A stretch of 64,000 bases of DNA from Bacillus sp. HNG. GTDB taxonomy: Bacteria; Bacillota; Bacilli; Bacillales; Bacillaceae_L. A program made the position numbers and the translations under genes. The notes under the pieces were generated by a model. It made no database searches. It was not told where the DNA came from and saw nothing but the letters and a program-made list of their open reading frames with translations. Position 1 is the first letter of the stretch. The number at the start of each line of letters is the position of its first letter. Below are positions 1-8,406 of the stretch, one piece after another. The stretch is taken from assembly GCF_003400205.1 (NCBI RefSeq), contig NZ_QUQV01000006.1:240723-304722 (forward strand). The letters are read 5' to 3'.

Positions 1-1232
1 CAATGGCAGGATTGCCTCCATTTAATGGTTTTTTAAGTAAGGAAATGTTTTTTGCAGCGGTTAATAATGCAGCAAAAATGGATTTTTTCCATATGGGGAC
101 AATTGGGGTACTTATTCCGATTATCGCGTGGGTTGCAAGTGTCTTTACGTTCATCTATTGTATGATCCTTGTATTTAAAACCTTTAGAGGGAAATATAAA
201 CTCGACAATGATCGTCTTGTCCATGAAGCACCACTAGGCATGCTGATTTCACCGATTATTTTAGGTTCGCTTGTGATTATTGGCTTCTTTTTCCCAAATC
301 TACTTTCAAACTATTTATTAAAGCCAGCATTAACTTCTGTATTACCTGTGCTTTCAGAGGCAGAAGTAGTGGAGCTTAAGATAAAAGCATGGCATGGTTT
401 TTTAAGCCCAGAGTTATGGATGACAATCGGGGTTGTAGTATTGGGGACGATTCTCTATCTCAATCTTAGAAAGTGGTACAAAGTTTATAACTCTTATCCA
501 CAGTCCCTAACGATTAATAATCTTTACAATCTTGCTTTAGATAAAATGGAGCAGATTTCTGGATCAATCACAAATTTCTACATGACAGGTTATATTCGGG
601 ACTATCTGGTTTATATCATTGGCTTTTTGATTTTAGTTGTCGGAGGATCTATTTGGTTATTGGATGGAGTATCCTTTGATTCTTCAAATGACGCACCGGC
701 TACGTTTTTCGAAATAGCCGTCATGATTGTTGCGGTTGTTTCAGCAGGTACAGTGTTATTCTCAAAATCAAGAATTACGTCAATTGTTGCGGTAGGAGCG
801 CTTGGATTTTTTGTATCGTTATTCTTTGTATTATTCCGTGCACCTGATCTGGCGTTGACTCAACTAGTTGTGGAAACCGTGACAACAGCACTGTTTCTAT
901 TATGTTTTTATCACTTACCGCAATTACGTAAGGAAATTAGTCGAATTCCATTTAAGTTAACAAATGCCATTATTTCTATTGGAGCAGGAGCGGTTGTGAC
1001 AATCGTGGCTTTATCTGTGAACGGAAATCGACTTTTTGATTCTATTTCAAGCTACTATGAAAATGCATACGAGCTTGCAGGCGCAAAGAATATTGTCAAT
1101 GCCATCCTTGTTGATTTCCGTGGGATTGATACGATGTTAGAGATTCTTGTTTTAAGTATTGCAGGTCTTGGTGTTTATTCATTAATTAAACTACGTTTAG
1201 CGAAGGAGGGATCAGATGAAAGAGCCGAATGA
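1..1232 (+). CDS. mrpA: Na+/H+ antiporter subunit A (MrpA), C-terminal part
   Basis: This is the last 409 residues of the large membrane subunit of the Mrp complex, which exports Na+ in exchange for H+ at the cytoplasmic membrane. The reading frame is open to the window edge, so the real start lies outside; family members are about 800 residues long. The first visible residues, GLPPFNGFLSKE, are the conserved motif of the NuoL-like core. The rest has many hydrophobic segments and the C-terminal MbhD/MbhE-like part, for example FRAPDLALTQLVVE. It overlaps mrpB by 17 bp and heads an operon of tightly coupled genes. Confidence 0.95.
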   Translation, partial: MAGLPPFNGFLSKEMFFAAVNNAAKMDFFHMGTIGVLIPIIAWVASVFTFIYCMILVFKTFRGKYKLDNDRLVHEAPLGMLISPIILGSLVIIGFFFPNLLSNYLLKPALTSVLPVLSEAEVVELKIKAWHGFLSPELWMTIGVVVLGTILYLNLRKWYKVYNSYPQSLTINNLYNLALDKMEQISGSITNFYMTGYIRDYLVYIIGFLILVVGGSIWLLDGVSFDSSNDAPATFFEIAVMIVAVVSAGTVLFSKSRITSIVAVGALGFFVSLFFVLFRAPDLALTQLVVETVTTALFLLCFYHLPQLRKEISRIPFKLTNAIISIGAGAVVTIVALSVNGNRLFDSISSYYENAYELAGAKNIVNAILVDFRGIDTMLEILVLSIAGLGVYSLIKLRLAKEGSDERAE

Positions 1233-1641
1233 TGTCATTATACGCAGTGTAACGAAGGTTGCGGTAATTATCATTTTTACATTTGCCATCAACTTGTTTA
1301 TTTCGGGCCACCACCATCCCGGCGGTGGATTCATTGGAGGTTTAACATTTTCGGCCGGACTGGTTCTTCTGTTCCTCACCTATGATATTGAAACCGTTCG
1401 AAAGAATCTGCCTCTCGATTTTAAAGTGGTTGCAGCGATTGGCGTCTTAATCGCAGTTGGTACAGGAGTTGGCAGCATCCTGTTTGATGCTCCATTTTTA
1501 ACACAAACCTTTGGATATTTTGAACTTCCTGTTTTCGGAAAGACGGAAATCGCTTCAGCTGTTTTATTTGATGTAGGTGTCGCCTTGGCAGTTATAGGAA
1601 CATCGCTCACAATTATTATGAGTATAGGTGATGACAGGTAA
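1216..1641 (+). CDS. mrpB: Na+/H+ antiporter subunit B (MrpB)
   Basis: A 141-residue membrane protein of the Mrp complex with about four hydrophobic helices. The family signature GHHHPGGGFIGGL lies near residues 31-43. The start has a strong AAGGAGG site inside the end of mrpA, so the two genes are translationally coupled. Its stop codon shares a base with the mrpC start (TAATG). MrpB is needed for assembly and activity of the complex but is not thought to be the ion path alone. The length is normal for the family. Confidence 0.95.
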   Translation: MKEPNDVIIRSVTKVAVIIIFTFAINLFISGHHHPGGGFIGGLTFSAGLVLLFLTYDIETVRKNLPLDFKVVAAIGVLIAVGTGVGSILFDAPFLTQTFGYFELPVFGKTEIASAVLFDVGVALAVIGTSLTIIMSIGDDR

Positions 1642-1979
1642 TGGAAACTTTAATGTCAATTCTAGTAGGAATTTTATTTGCAATCGGGATTTATCTTATC
1701 TTAACGAAAACTCTATTACGAATCATTTTAGGAACCTCTATACTCGGTCATAGTGTGAACTTACTCATTATTACAATGGGAGGGCTAGAAAAAGGTGGAC
1801 CTCCTTTGCTGGGAATAAAGGGATTATCCTATGTTGATTCATTGCCACAGGCACTTCTTTTAACAGCAATAGTTATCAACTTTGCAACAACAGCATTATT
1901 TTTAGTGCTAAGTTACCGTGCGTACAGGGTCTTAGGCACGGACGATACCGAGCAATTGAGAGGTAAAAACGATGGGTAA
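1641..1979 (+). CDS. mrpC: Na+/H+ antiporter subunit C (MrpC)
   Basis: A 112-residue, three-helix membrane protein homologous to NuoK of complex I. The middle segment ILGHSVNLLIITMG and the following DSLPQALLLTAIVINFATTA are typical of MrpC/MnhC, including the conserved region where NuoK carries membrane acidic residues. It overlaps mrpB by one base and mrpD by 8 bp, so the genes are probably translated in a coupled way. Confidence 0.95.
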   Translation: METLMSILVGILFAIGIYLILTKTLLRIILGTSILGHSVNLLIITMGGLEKGGPPLLGIKGLSYVDSLPQALLLTAIVINFATTALFLVLSYRAYRVLGTDDTEQLRGKNDG

Positions 1980-3462
1980 TTTAGTTATTTTTCCAATCAT
2001 CATTCCAATTATTGTTGGGATGATCATGGTTATATTTCGAAAAAATATAAGGCTGCACAGGGTGCTTAGTCTTGTTGCAGTAATCAGTATTTTCATCATT
2101 TCTCTGGTGCTGATGCATCGGATTAAAATAGACGGAATTCAGGTTCTCCAATTAGGCGGTTGGGAAGCCCCGTTTGGGGTAAGTATGGTTGCCGACATGT
2201 TAGCTGTAATCCTTGTCATGGTCACGAGTATTGTGGCGTTCTGTTGTCTAATCTATGCGTTTAAAACAATCGGGGAGAAAAGGGAGTTATTTTATTTTTA
2301 TCCACTCTTTTTGTTTTTGATTACTGGTGTAAATGGATCCTTTTTGACGGGGGATATTTTTAACTTATTTGTTTGTTTTGAAGTCATGCTTGTTTCTTCA
2401 TATGTCTTGATTTCCTTAGGTGGCACGAAGATCCAGCTACGCGAATCCATCAAGTATATTTTAGTGAACTTGATATCGTCATTTTTATTTCTTGTGGCAG
2501 TTGCCTATTTATATGCGATGACAGGGACATTGAATATGGCTCATTTATCTGTTCGCATTGCTGAGGTTGGTCAGGATGGCGTCATGACCACGGTAGCGAT
2601 TTTATTTTTAATCGTATTTAGTCTAAAAGCAGGTCTGTTTTTATTCTTTTGGCTACCAGGTTCATACAGTGCACCACCAACGGCGATTGCAGCTATCTTT
2701 GCAGCACTATTAACAAAGGTAGGAATTTATTCGATCATGAGGGTGTTTACGCTTGTGTTCTACCATGAGCCAGAGGTGACCCATTTATTAATTGGAATTT
2801 TAGCGGCCATTACGATGCTACTCGGGGCATTTGGGGCAGTCGCCTATTGGGATGTAAAAAGGATTATTACCTACAATGTAGTCGTGGGTGTTGGCTTTAT
2901 TTTAGCTGGGGTCGCTTCGCTTACAGCAGAAGGAATTACAGGTTCTATCTATTATCTAATCCACGATATGATTGTGAAGGCACTAATCTTTTTATTAGGC
3001 GGAACCATTATTTATTTCACTGGGACTAGTAATTTAAAAGAATTTAGTGGAATCATGCGGCTACAACCGAAATTCGGCTGGATATTTTTTATCGCAGCAT
3101 TATCCCTTTCAGGTATACCACCCCTTAGTGGTTTTTTAGGAAAAATCTTTATCACAGAGGGAACGTTTGCGTCCGGTTATTTTTGGCTAGGTGGAATTGG
3201 ATTGCTCAGTAGTTTAATGGTTCTATACTCCATTATGAAAATCTTTATGGTCGGATTTTGGGGATATACAGACGTACCTGAAGAAAGTGAAACTAAATCG
3301 TTAAAAGGTATGCTACTACCAATGGGCATTCTTACAGCTTTAACGATTGCGCTTGGCGTAGGGGCGGAAGGGATTAGTGAGTATGTTGATCTTGCGGTAG
3401 AAGTCATTATGAATCCAAACATCTATATTGACGCGGTATTGGGTGGAGCTTTTGTGGAATAG
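1972..3462 (+). CDS. mrpD: Na+/H+ antiporter subunit D (MrpD)
   Basis: A 496-residue polytopic protein of the NuoM/NuoN type, one of the two large antiporter-like subunits. Visible landmarks are FNLFVCFEVMLVSSY (the conserved membrane Glu of these subunits), FWLPGSYSAPPTAIAA, and ALSLSGIPPLSGFLGK, the counterpart of the motif seen in MrpA. It is the usual length for MrpD. It overlaps mrpC by 8 bp and is followed by a short 67-bp gap before mrpE. Confidence 0.95.
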   Translation: MGNLVIFPIIIPIIVGMIMVIFRKNIRLHRVLSLVAVISIFIISLVLMHRIKIDGIQVLQLGGWEAPFGVSMVADMLAVILVMVTSIVAFCCLIYAFKTIGEKRELFYFYPLFLFLITGVNGSFLTGDIFNLFVCFEVMLVSSYVLISLGGTKIQLRESIKYILVNLISSFLFLVAVAYLYAMTGTLNMAHLSVRIAEVGQDGVMTTVAILFLIVFSLKAGLFLFFWLPGSYSAPPTAIAAIFAALLTKVGIYSIMRVFTLVFYHEPEVTHLLIGILAAITMLLGAFGAVAYWDVKRIITYNVVVGVGFILAGVASLTAEGITGSIYYLIHDMIVKALIFLLGGTIIYFTGTSNLKEFSGIMRLQPKFGWIFFIAALSLSGIPPLSGFLGKIFITEGTFASGYFWLGGIGLLSSLMVLYSIMKIFMVGFWGYTDVPEESETKSLKGMLLPMGILTALTIALGVGAEGISEYVDLAVEVIMNPNIYIDAVLGGAFVE

Positions 3463-3529
3463 AGCATGGAAGCAGCAGATGTGTTTTTTAAAATCATGCG
3501 GTATTTCTTTATAGGAAGGGGTGGTATCT

Positions 3530-4006
3530 ATGCCCATGCAAGTACTAATCAATTTGCTTATCGGTTTTATTTGGATGTTTCTCCAGGATAGTTGGACCAT
3601 TCTCACCTTTTTTAGTGGTTATTTGTTTGGTTTAATCGTACTTTTTATCTTAAGGAGATATTTTCCTCATCAATTTTATTTGGTGACTTTACTTGCCATT
3701 GTTAAGTTATTTCTCGTCTTTATTCATGAGTTATTCACTTCAAGTGTGTTAGTGATAAAGCAGGTTATGCGGCCAAAGATAAATATTACTCCGGGCATTT
3801 TTACCCTAGAGACAGAATTGGAAGGGGACTTGGAAATAACCTTGCTCGCAATGTTATTAACCTTAACTCCAGGTTCAGTCGTTGTGGAAGTTTCACACGA
3901 TGAGAAAAAGTTTTATATTCATGCAATGGATATCCCGGAATCAAGTGATGCTGTGATACGTTCAACAGCAAAATTCGAAGAGGCAATAAAGAGGGTGACG
4001 CGCTAA
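3530..4006 (+). CDS. mrpE: Na+/H+ antiporter subunit E (MrpE)
   Basis: A 158-residue membrane protein with two or three N-terminal helices and a soluble C-terminal part. The motif MLLTLTPGSVVVEV near residue 110 is characteristic of MrpE. A GTG nine bases upstream (3521) is also in frame, but AGGAAGGGG sits at normal distance only from the ATG at 3530, which also gives the usual MrpE length. It overlaps mrpF by one base. MrpE supports assembly and full activity of the complex. Confidence 0.92.
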   Translation: MPMQVLINLLIGFIWMFLQDSWTILTFFSGYLFGLIVLFILRRYFPHQFYLVTLLAIVKLFLVFIHELFTSSVLVIKQVMRPKINITPGIFTLETELEGDLEITLLAMLLTLTPGSVVVEVSHDEKKFYIHAMDIPESSDAVIRSTAKFEEAIKRVTR

Positions 4007-4293
4007 TGATTAAAACAATTTTAATTATTTCAATGGCATTTTTGACATTTGCTATTTTTGTTACGATATACCGCTTAGTAAAAGGGCCGTCTGCCTCTGA
4101 CCGAATTCAGGCTCTTGATGTGTTAGGAATAAATATCATTTCAGGAGTTGCCATTTTTTCAGTGTTTTTAAGGAATACCGGATTTTTTGAAGTGATTTTA
4201 TTAATTGGGATCCTTTCATTCATTGGAACAATTGCCTTTGCGAGATTTATTGAAAGAGGTGTTGTCATTGAGCGACGTAAACAATCCGATTGA
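4006..4293 (+). CDS. mrpF: Na+/H+ antiporter subunit F (MrpF)
   Basis: A 95-residue protein with three hydrophobic helices and the conserved segment RLVKGPSASDRIQALDVLG near residues 23-41, which is diagnostic for MrpF/MnhF. It starts on the last base of the mrpE stop codon (TAATG) and overlaps mrpG by about 26 bp. In B. subtilis the subunit is linked to Na+ and bile-salt export; here it should act only as a part of the seven-subunit complex. Confidence 0.93.
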   Translation: MIKTILIISMAFLTFAIFVTIYRLVKGPSASDRIQALDVLGINIISGVAIFSVFLRNTGFFEVILLIGILSFIGTIAFARFIERGVVIERRKQSD

Positions 4294-4645
4294 AGTATTA
4301 GAAGTCATAGCGGCAATATCTATTTTAGTTGGGACAATCTTTAGTTTTTTTAGTGCAGTTGGACTGATTCGGTTACCAGATTTATACTCACGTGCCCATG
4401 CAGCCTCAAAGAGCTCGACGATGGGGGTTCTTTTTACCTTAGTCGGGACGTTTCTATTTTTTATCATGGAAGGAACATTCAGCATTCGCCTATTTCTAGG
4501 AATCTTCTTTGTATTCCTTACCGCTCCCGTCGCGGCGCATGTCATCGTCCGCTCCGCCTACCGCTCCAAAGTCCCCCTCGCTCCACAAAGCGTCCAGGAC
4601 GACCTCAAAGGAGTCATCGAAATCGAAGGGGAGAGGGAACAGTAG
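4268..4645 (+). CDS. mrpG: Na+/H+ antiporter subunit G (MrpG)
   Basis: The last subunit of the Mrp complex, about 125 residues with three membrane helices and the signature GLIRLPDLYSRAHAASKSST. No ATG precedes the conserved part. The TTG at 4268 has AGAGGTG six bases upstream and is the most likely start; GTG 4259 is an alternative. The last 35 codons (after about 4530) are visibly richer in G and C than the rest of the operon and run towards a repeat-rich intergenic region, so the C-terminal tail may be newer than the core. Confidence 0.9.
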   Translation: MSDVNNPIEVLEVIAAISILVGTIFSFFSAVGLIRLPDLYSRAHAASKSSTMGVLFTLVGTFLFFIMEGTFSIRLFLGIFFVFLTAPVAAHVIVRSAYRSKVPLAPQSVQDDLKGVIEIEGEREQ

Positions 4646-4668
4646 GAGATTAGGGCCACGGGGCCACG

Positions 4669-4778
4669 GGGACGGTTCTCGTGGTTCCGGTTGTCATGTA
4701 TGGGACCAGAGGGACGGTTTCTTGTGGTTCCAGTGGGTTGTTTGGGGACCAGAGGGACGGTTTCTTGTGGTTCCAGTG
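4669..4778. repeat. Direct repeat of a GGGACGGTT-type intergenic element
   Basis: A 34-bp unit beginning GGGACCAGAGGGACGG occurs identically at 4702-4735 and 4745-4778. A shorter, diverged copy containing GGGGACGGTTCTCGTGGTTCC starts near 4669. The unit is G-rich on the plus strand and lies directly behind mrpG. Similar GGGACGGTT strings are often seen between genes in Bacillus genomes; their function is not known to me. Confidence 0.75.
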
Positions 4779-4800
4779 ATAATGTTCAGGTACTGTGTTT

Positions 4801-5060
4801 GATGAAGGACTAAACGGATCGAAGTTGAAGCTGGAATGTCCTTCATAAGTCCGATGAAGGACTAAACGGATTTAATTTGAAGCCGGAACGTCCTTCATAA
4901 GCCCGATGAAGGATTAAACGAGTCGAAGTTGAAGCTGGAATGTCCTTCATAAGCCCGATGAAGGACTAAACGGATCGAAGTTGAAGCTGGAACGTCCTTC
5001 ATAAGCCCGATGAAGGCCCAAACGAATCGAAATCAATGCCAAAATGTCCTTCATAAAGAC
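4801..5060. repeat. Tandem array of five 52-bp repeats with inverted ends
   Basis: Five units of exactly 52 bp start at 4801, 4853, 4905, 4957 and 5009. Each begins GATGAAGG and carries CCTTCATAA near its end; ATGAAGGAC and GTCCTTCAT form a 9-bp stem in most copies. The inner part is conserved in the first four copies (loop core GAAGTTGAAGC) and diverged in the fifth. The array lies between the ends of two convergent gene groups. There are no unique spacers, so it is not a CRISPR array. Arrays with the same unit length occur near 12350 and 35183. Confidence 0.92.
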
Positions 5061-5113
5061 AACGTGACTGCACTCAAAGACTTTAGGTGCAACCTGTACT
5101 CGATGTTACTAAA

Positions 5114-5314
5114 TTACGACTTTGTTTTTCTTGCAATATTTTGATGCTTACTAATTACTTCATAAGCATCTTCTGCGCTTGATTGCGCTTTTTTAGCATC
5201 AACTTTTGAGACTTCAATAGTTGTCATTTGAACCGTAATTTCCCCCATATCATATGTCTGATAGAAACTACCATCAGTTTCATGAATCTCGATACCGAAG
5301 TTCGAAAATATCTC
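5114..5314 (-). pseudogene. Small gene remnant, function unknown
   Basis: Read on the minus strand this stretch is open for 66 codons up to a TAA, with plausible protein composition: an acidic beta-like segment with EIHETDGSFYQTYDMGEI followed by a helical, lysine- and alanine-rich tail. It has no good start; the frame is closed upstream by a stop at 5315-5317, and the only internal ATG (5248) would give 44 residues. It is probably the 3' end of a decayed gene of the adjacent immunity cluster. I do not recognise the family. Confidence 0.4.
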
Positions 5315-5366
5315 TTACATCTCATGCCTTCCTTAGTAAATTGCCAAATTGATTAGGCAGGTTCAG

Positions 5367-5975
5367 CTATTCTAAAAATAACTCGATATCTTCATCATCA
5401 AACTTTTCATCAAGAAGATCCTTCTCGCTGAACTTTTGTTCAAGTTCCTTTATTAAAAACAAAGAATACGTCAAGCGATACATTACAAAAATGCCTTTAT
5501 CAATACTTAGTGGCATAGTGGTCAAGGTTTTTTGATTGTTACGATTAACATAACTAATTCGCATTCTATTGTTACTATCAATCTCGTAATGGATCGTTTG
5601 AGGATTTATGTTGTGGAAATGATAAAAGCTATTTGGTACCCCAAGTTTTTGAAAAAAAGAGAGTAGTTCATTGATGTTGTTGAAAGTATGGACAGGGTTA
5701 TCCGCAGGAAAAATATCCTTAAAGTAGAATTTCTTTAATAGTTTGATTAGAAAATATTTCGTAGCTGTTGTTTCATGATTAAATGCAACAATGTTTTCTT
5801 TTTGGGGGCTAGGCCGTCTTTCAAAGTTAATTTCAGAATACTCGTATGATCCAACGTTATTCTCTAGTTGAATATAATCTTCATAAGGCGGCTTTGCTTC
5901 CATTAGAAATCTGTTATTGGTGGTTACTTGGATGCCAAGGTATTGACCTATTTTGATTAACTGAGTTCTATTCAT
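5367..5975 (-). CDS. Hypothetical protein, possible toxin-immunity protein
   Basis: A 202-residue soluble protein with no signal peptide or membrane segment; I do not recognise the family. It is rich in aromatic and acidic residues and ends in a very acidic tail (EKFDDEDIELFLE). AAAGGA lies eight bases before the ATG. It is the last intact gene of a minus-strand run of small genes behind a TNT-domain toxin, the position where immunity genes of polymorphic toxins accumulate. The immunity role is inferred from context only. Confidence 0.65.
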   Translation of the reverse strand: MNRTQLIKIGQYLGIQVTTNNRFLMEAKPPYEDYIQLENNVGSYEYSEINFERRPSPQKENIVAFNHETTATKYFLIKLLKKFYFKDIFPADNPVHTFNNINELLSFFQKLGVPNSFYHFHNINPQTIHYEIDSNNRMRISYVNRNNQKTLTTMPLSIDKGIFVMYRLTYSLFLIKELEQKFSEKDLLDEKFDDEDIELFLE

Positions 5976-6007
5976 TTTATCAATCCTTTAAAAATTTCGA
6001 AAAGTAA

Positions 6008-6343
6008 TCATGCATTCTGCTGGAGTAACTTCCACAACCCATATGAGATTTTTTCAAAAGGCTCGTTCAATCTTACCCTTTCTTCATAAACTGGGTGCCA
6101 AATGAAAAAGTCCGATAAGCCGCCTCGTGGAGGATATATTTTTTGATGAACGATTTTAATTTCATCTAAAGTAATTTGCGAGTCTTCATATTTGTTTTCA
6201 ATACAGTGTTCCATTAGTTGGAGTACATACCTGATTTCAGATATTTGGTAGTTTAATTCACCATTATTAAGTGGTACTAAAATTTTTAGTAAGTCACTAA
6301 ATAATTCTTGGGATGTTTTGATAATAGGTATACAATGATTCAT
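6008..6343 (-). CDS. Hypothetical protein, possible immunity protein
   Basis: A 111-residue soluble, helical protein. The frame extends seven codons further upstream, but GGAGG lies six bases before the ATG at 6343, which I take as the start (protein begins MNHCIPIIKTSQELF). The C-terminal half contains YPPRGGLSDFFIWHPVYEER, which looks like a compact conserved domain. It is 33 bp upstream of the 202-residue gene, in the same minus-strand cluster. The family is not recognised. Confidence 0.65.
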   Translation of the reverse strand: MNHCIPIIKTSQELFSDLLKILVPLNNGELNYQISEIRYVLQLMEHCIENKYEDSQITLDEIKIVHQKIYPPRGGLSDFFIWHPVYEERVRLNEPFEKISYGLWKLLQQNA

Positions 6344-6373
6344 AAGATTCCTCCACGACCACACATCAATATT

Positions 6374-6817
6374 CTACTTGAATTTTTTAGCATATAATAA
6401 ATCAGACTCGCTTGCTTCTGTTTTTTGTTCTTTTATATTCCCATATTCATCATATTTTTTATAAGTCATCTCACGTCCAGCAATACATTCAGATTCATAT
6501 TTTTTAATGCTATTCTCCAAATATTTAACTTGGTATCCTACTGCGGCACCTTTATCCATGTTCCCTATTCTTTTTATATTCCCATTTGGATAAAATGAAA
6601 CATATGCCCCTTGTTTTACACCATCATCTACAAAAAAGTAACTTTCTATATTTCCATTTTCATATAAGTCATAAGCTAATCCGGTAAATAGTCTTTCTTC
6701 ACCATCCTCAGAATACTCAACTATTCCTAACTCATAAGGTCCACCATACCCTAATTACTCTTCAAACCCTACACCTTTTTGTAGTACCTGTTCTTTCGTT
6801 AGAAATCCATTTTTCAT
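6374..6817 (-). pseudogene. YwqK-like MORN-repeat antitoxin gene with in-frame nonsense codon
   Basis: From an ATG at 6817 with a GGAGG site the frame reads MKNGFLTKEQVLQ and onward, hits TAA at 6755-6757 after 20 codons, and then continues in the same frame for another 126 codons to the end at 6374. The continuation has the repeated pattern Y-NG-I, for example LYENGNIESYFF, FYPNGNIKRIG and KYDEYGNIKEQ, typical of MORN-like YwqK-family antitoxins. A single C-to-T change (CAA to TAA) would explain the break. An internal ATG at 6559 leaves a 61-residue frame. It lies within an immunity gene cluster, fitting that family's role. Confidence 0.75.
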
Positions 6818-6933
6818 TTTTACAGCCTCCGTAATGTATTCCAATCCATATGACCAATGAGGTCACCTTGTCAAATGCTAAGAGGATCAACAATTACAAA
6901 ACGTCTATCCTCAATTAAAGTTTAGGCACTTTT

Positions 6934-7413
6934 TTAAATTTGACTTAAATACGCTCTTATCATGTTGTAGGGAATGATTTTTCTTGATTCAGGCTGGTTC
7001 TCCCACTTTAAGATGGGCTTTTTAATTTCAACTAATGCATCGATATCTTCAAGTCCAACTTCCTTTTGGTAGACAAATTGCTCGTGTTTTATAAAGCCAT
7101 AGTCATTTACATCTTCGTAATCCATGCTAAATAGTAGAATGTACTTTTTTTCTAAAGTAGAGGAATCAATCCCGTATGTTTCGAATTCCTTGCCTTTATA
7201 GATTGCGTTTACTGTTTGACGGTAAACGTAATCTACTTTTGTGATTGCAATGTTTTTTTCAAAAATGTCTGTATGGTTCCTGCCTATGACGTCTACATAT
7301 TCTTTGAATCCATTCGTTAGTTTGTCGTTTTCATCATAACTAATTAAGTTTAATCGATCCCCGTTTATTGAAACCTTATAAACTTTGTTTTTGTAAATGC
7401 AATGTACGCTCAT
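6934..7413 (-). CDS. Hypothetical protein, possible immunity protein
   Basis: A 159-residue soluble protein of mixed beta and alpha character (begins MSVHCIYKNKVYKVSING). AGGAGA lies eight bases before the start. A decayed copy of its 3' part (the region around WENQPESRK to the middle of the gene) is found at about 9080-9200, so the gene was once duplicated together with its upstream neighbour. Family not recognised; the immunity role is inferred from its position downstream of a TNT toxin. Confidence 0.65.
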   Translation of the reverse strand: MSVHCIYKNKVYKVSINGDRLNLISYDENDKLTNGFKEYVDVIGRNHTDIFEKNIAITKVDYVYRQTVNAIYKGKEFETYGIDSSTLEKKYILLFSMDYEDVNDYGFIKHEQFVYQKEVGLEDIDALVEIKKPILKWENQPESRKIIPYNMIRAYLSQI

Positions 7414-7488
7414 CTAATTGTCTCCTAATGTGGTAGTAAAAAGATAAATTACTAGGTTGAACAGTTGTCATTCTCCCAATTTTAAAAA

Positions 7489-7755
7489 CTAGTTTGTTCT
7501 ATTAGATAGATTATGAAACTTGTTCAATCCTCTTACCCGTTTGATAAAATTTTCTAGTGCTTTTTCCTCGGAATCGAAATCTTTTTCAGAAATAGCATTG
7601 GCGCGTTCGTCTGTTGTGGAAACCTTCCAGGTATTACCCTGTTGACTGATTAACACTTCGTTCGGACTAATATCATGATCGTTAAACCAGTTAAAGAATT
7701 GTAGGTTCTCGTCTTTGATTATTTTTATTGCCTGTTCTTTCGTCACTATAAACAT
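7489..7755 (-). CDS. Small immunity-like protein, W-x-V / DER family
   Basis: An 88-residue protein sharing its layout with the proteins at 7951-8193 and 9203-9430: an N-terminal helix with TKEQAIKIIKDENL, NWF, then NTWKVSTTDERA, and an acidic segment ahead of a helix with a final basic part. AGGAG lies close to the ATG; a GTG three codons later is an alternative start. It may belong to the Imm59-type immunity proteins, but I could not test this. A decayed copy lies at about 8836-9062. Confidence 0.65.
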   Translation of the reverse strand: MFIVTKEQAIKIIKDENLQFFNWFNDHDISPNEVLISQQGNTWKVSTTDERANAISEKDFDSEEKALENFIKRVRGLNKFHNLSNRTN

Positions 7756-7950
7756 ATCTCCTCTAAGAAGGACTAATTAGGAAGTCAGGGATTTTTTCAC
7801 ATTTTTAAAGTAACTACTCTTCAAATTCACTATCGAGTTTTTCAGCCTTATCCAATTCATTTTAAAATATTAGTGGGTCATGGATGAAATTCCCGGTATT
7901 TAAAAATTGTTCAACCAATAGATTAGGGGGTAGGCAACTTTAGATATTAA

Positions 7951-8193
7951 TTAAAGGCTCTTTAGAATCTTATCAGCTCTTAAACGTTCAATAAATTCGG
8001 TCAGAGCATCACTTTCACTTTGAAATTTGACTTGATTTCTAATGTAGGCACGTTCGTCAGCAGAGTATACTATCCATATATTATCTTTCATAATAATTCC
8101 AACTTCATCATGGGAAGTATTTCGCTGGGAAAACCAATTATAATTCTGGAGATTTTCAGTCTTAATAATTTTCAAGGCTTCTTCTTTAGTCAT
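7951..8193 (-). CDS. Small immunity-like protein, paralogue
   Basis: An 80-residue protein clearly paralogous to the 7489-7755 product: TKEEALKIIKTENLQ, NWF, NIWIVYSADERA and SESDALTEFIERLR line up in order. AGAGGGTG is a good ribosome site six bases before the ATG. The pattern W-x-V-Y-x-(S)-x-ER is shared with the gene directly behind the toxin. It is probably an orphan immunity gene kept for protection against related toxins; this is inference. Confidence 0.65.
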   Translation of the reverse strand: MTKEEALKIIKTENLQNYNWFSQRNTSHDEVGIIMKDNIWIVYSADERAYIRNQVKFQSESDALTEFIERLRADKILKSL

Positions 8194-8218
8194 TTTTTCA
8201 CCCTCTTCTTACTGATAT

Positions 8219-8275
8219 CCAAGAAAGGATTTAGGACCCAGGGTGCATCAGGTTCAACTAACTATAACAGCTGCC
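8219..8275 (-). pseudogene. Fragment of an SseB-family gene
   Basis: About 50 bases here match, with scattered changes, the part of the SseB-family gene at about 11118-11170 (both contain ACCCAGGGT and CAGGTTCAACTAACT on the plus strand). Nothing else of the gene remains. It shows that the toxin module was duplicated at least once and mostly deleted. Confidence 0.6.
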
Positions 8276-8312
8276 CAACTGCTCTTTGATTTAGAAACTA
8301 ATAACAATGAGG

Positions 8313-8344
8313 AAAAAAACGCTGATTATTAACTTCAGCGTTTC
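8313..8344 (-). terminator. Rho-independent terminator
   Basis: On the minus strand AAACGCTGAA and TCAGCGTTT form a stem with an 8-base loop and are followed by a T run. It lies 63 bp behind the gene at 8407-8751 and would end its transcript. Confidence 0.7.
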
Positions 8345-8406
8345 TTGTATTGCTTACCCCAAAGGAAAATTTCAAGGTTTGCTTTTAGTATAAATCGAAA
8401 AGTTAA

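Noticed and set aside
4509..4802. 97-residue plus-strand frame
   Set aside because: It starts inside mrpG in another frame and runs into the G-rich repeats; composition (Gly, Trp, Arg) reflects the repeats and not a protein.
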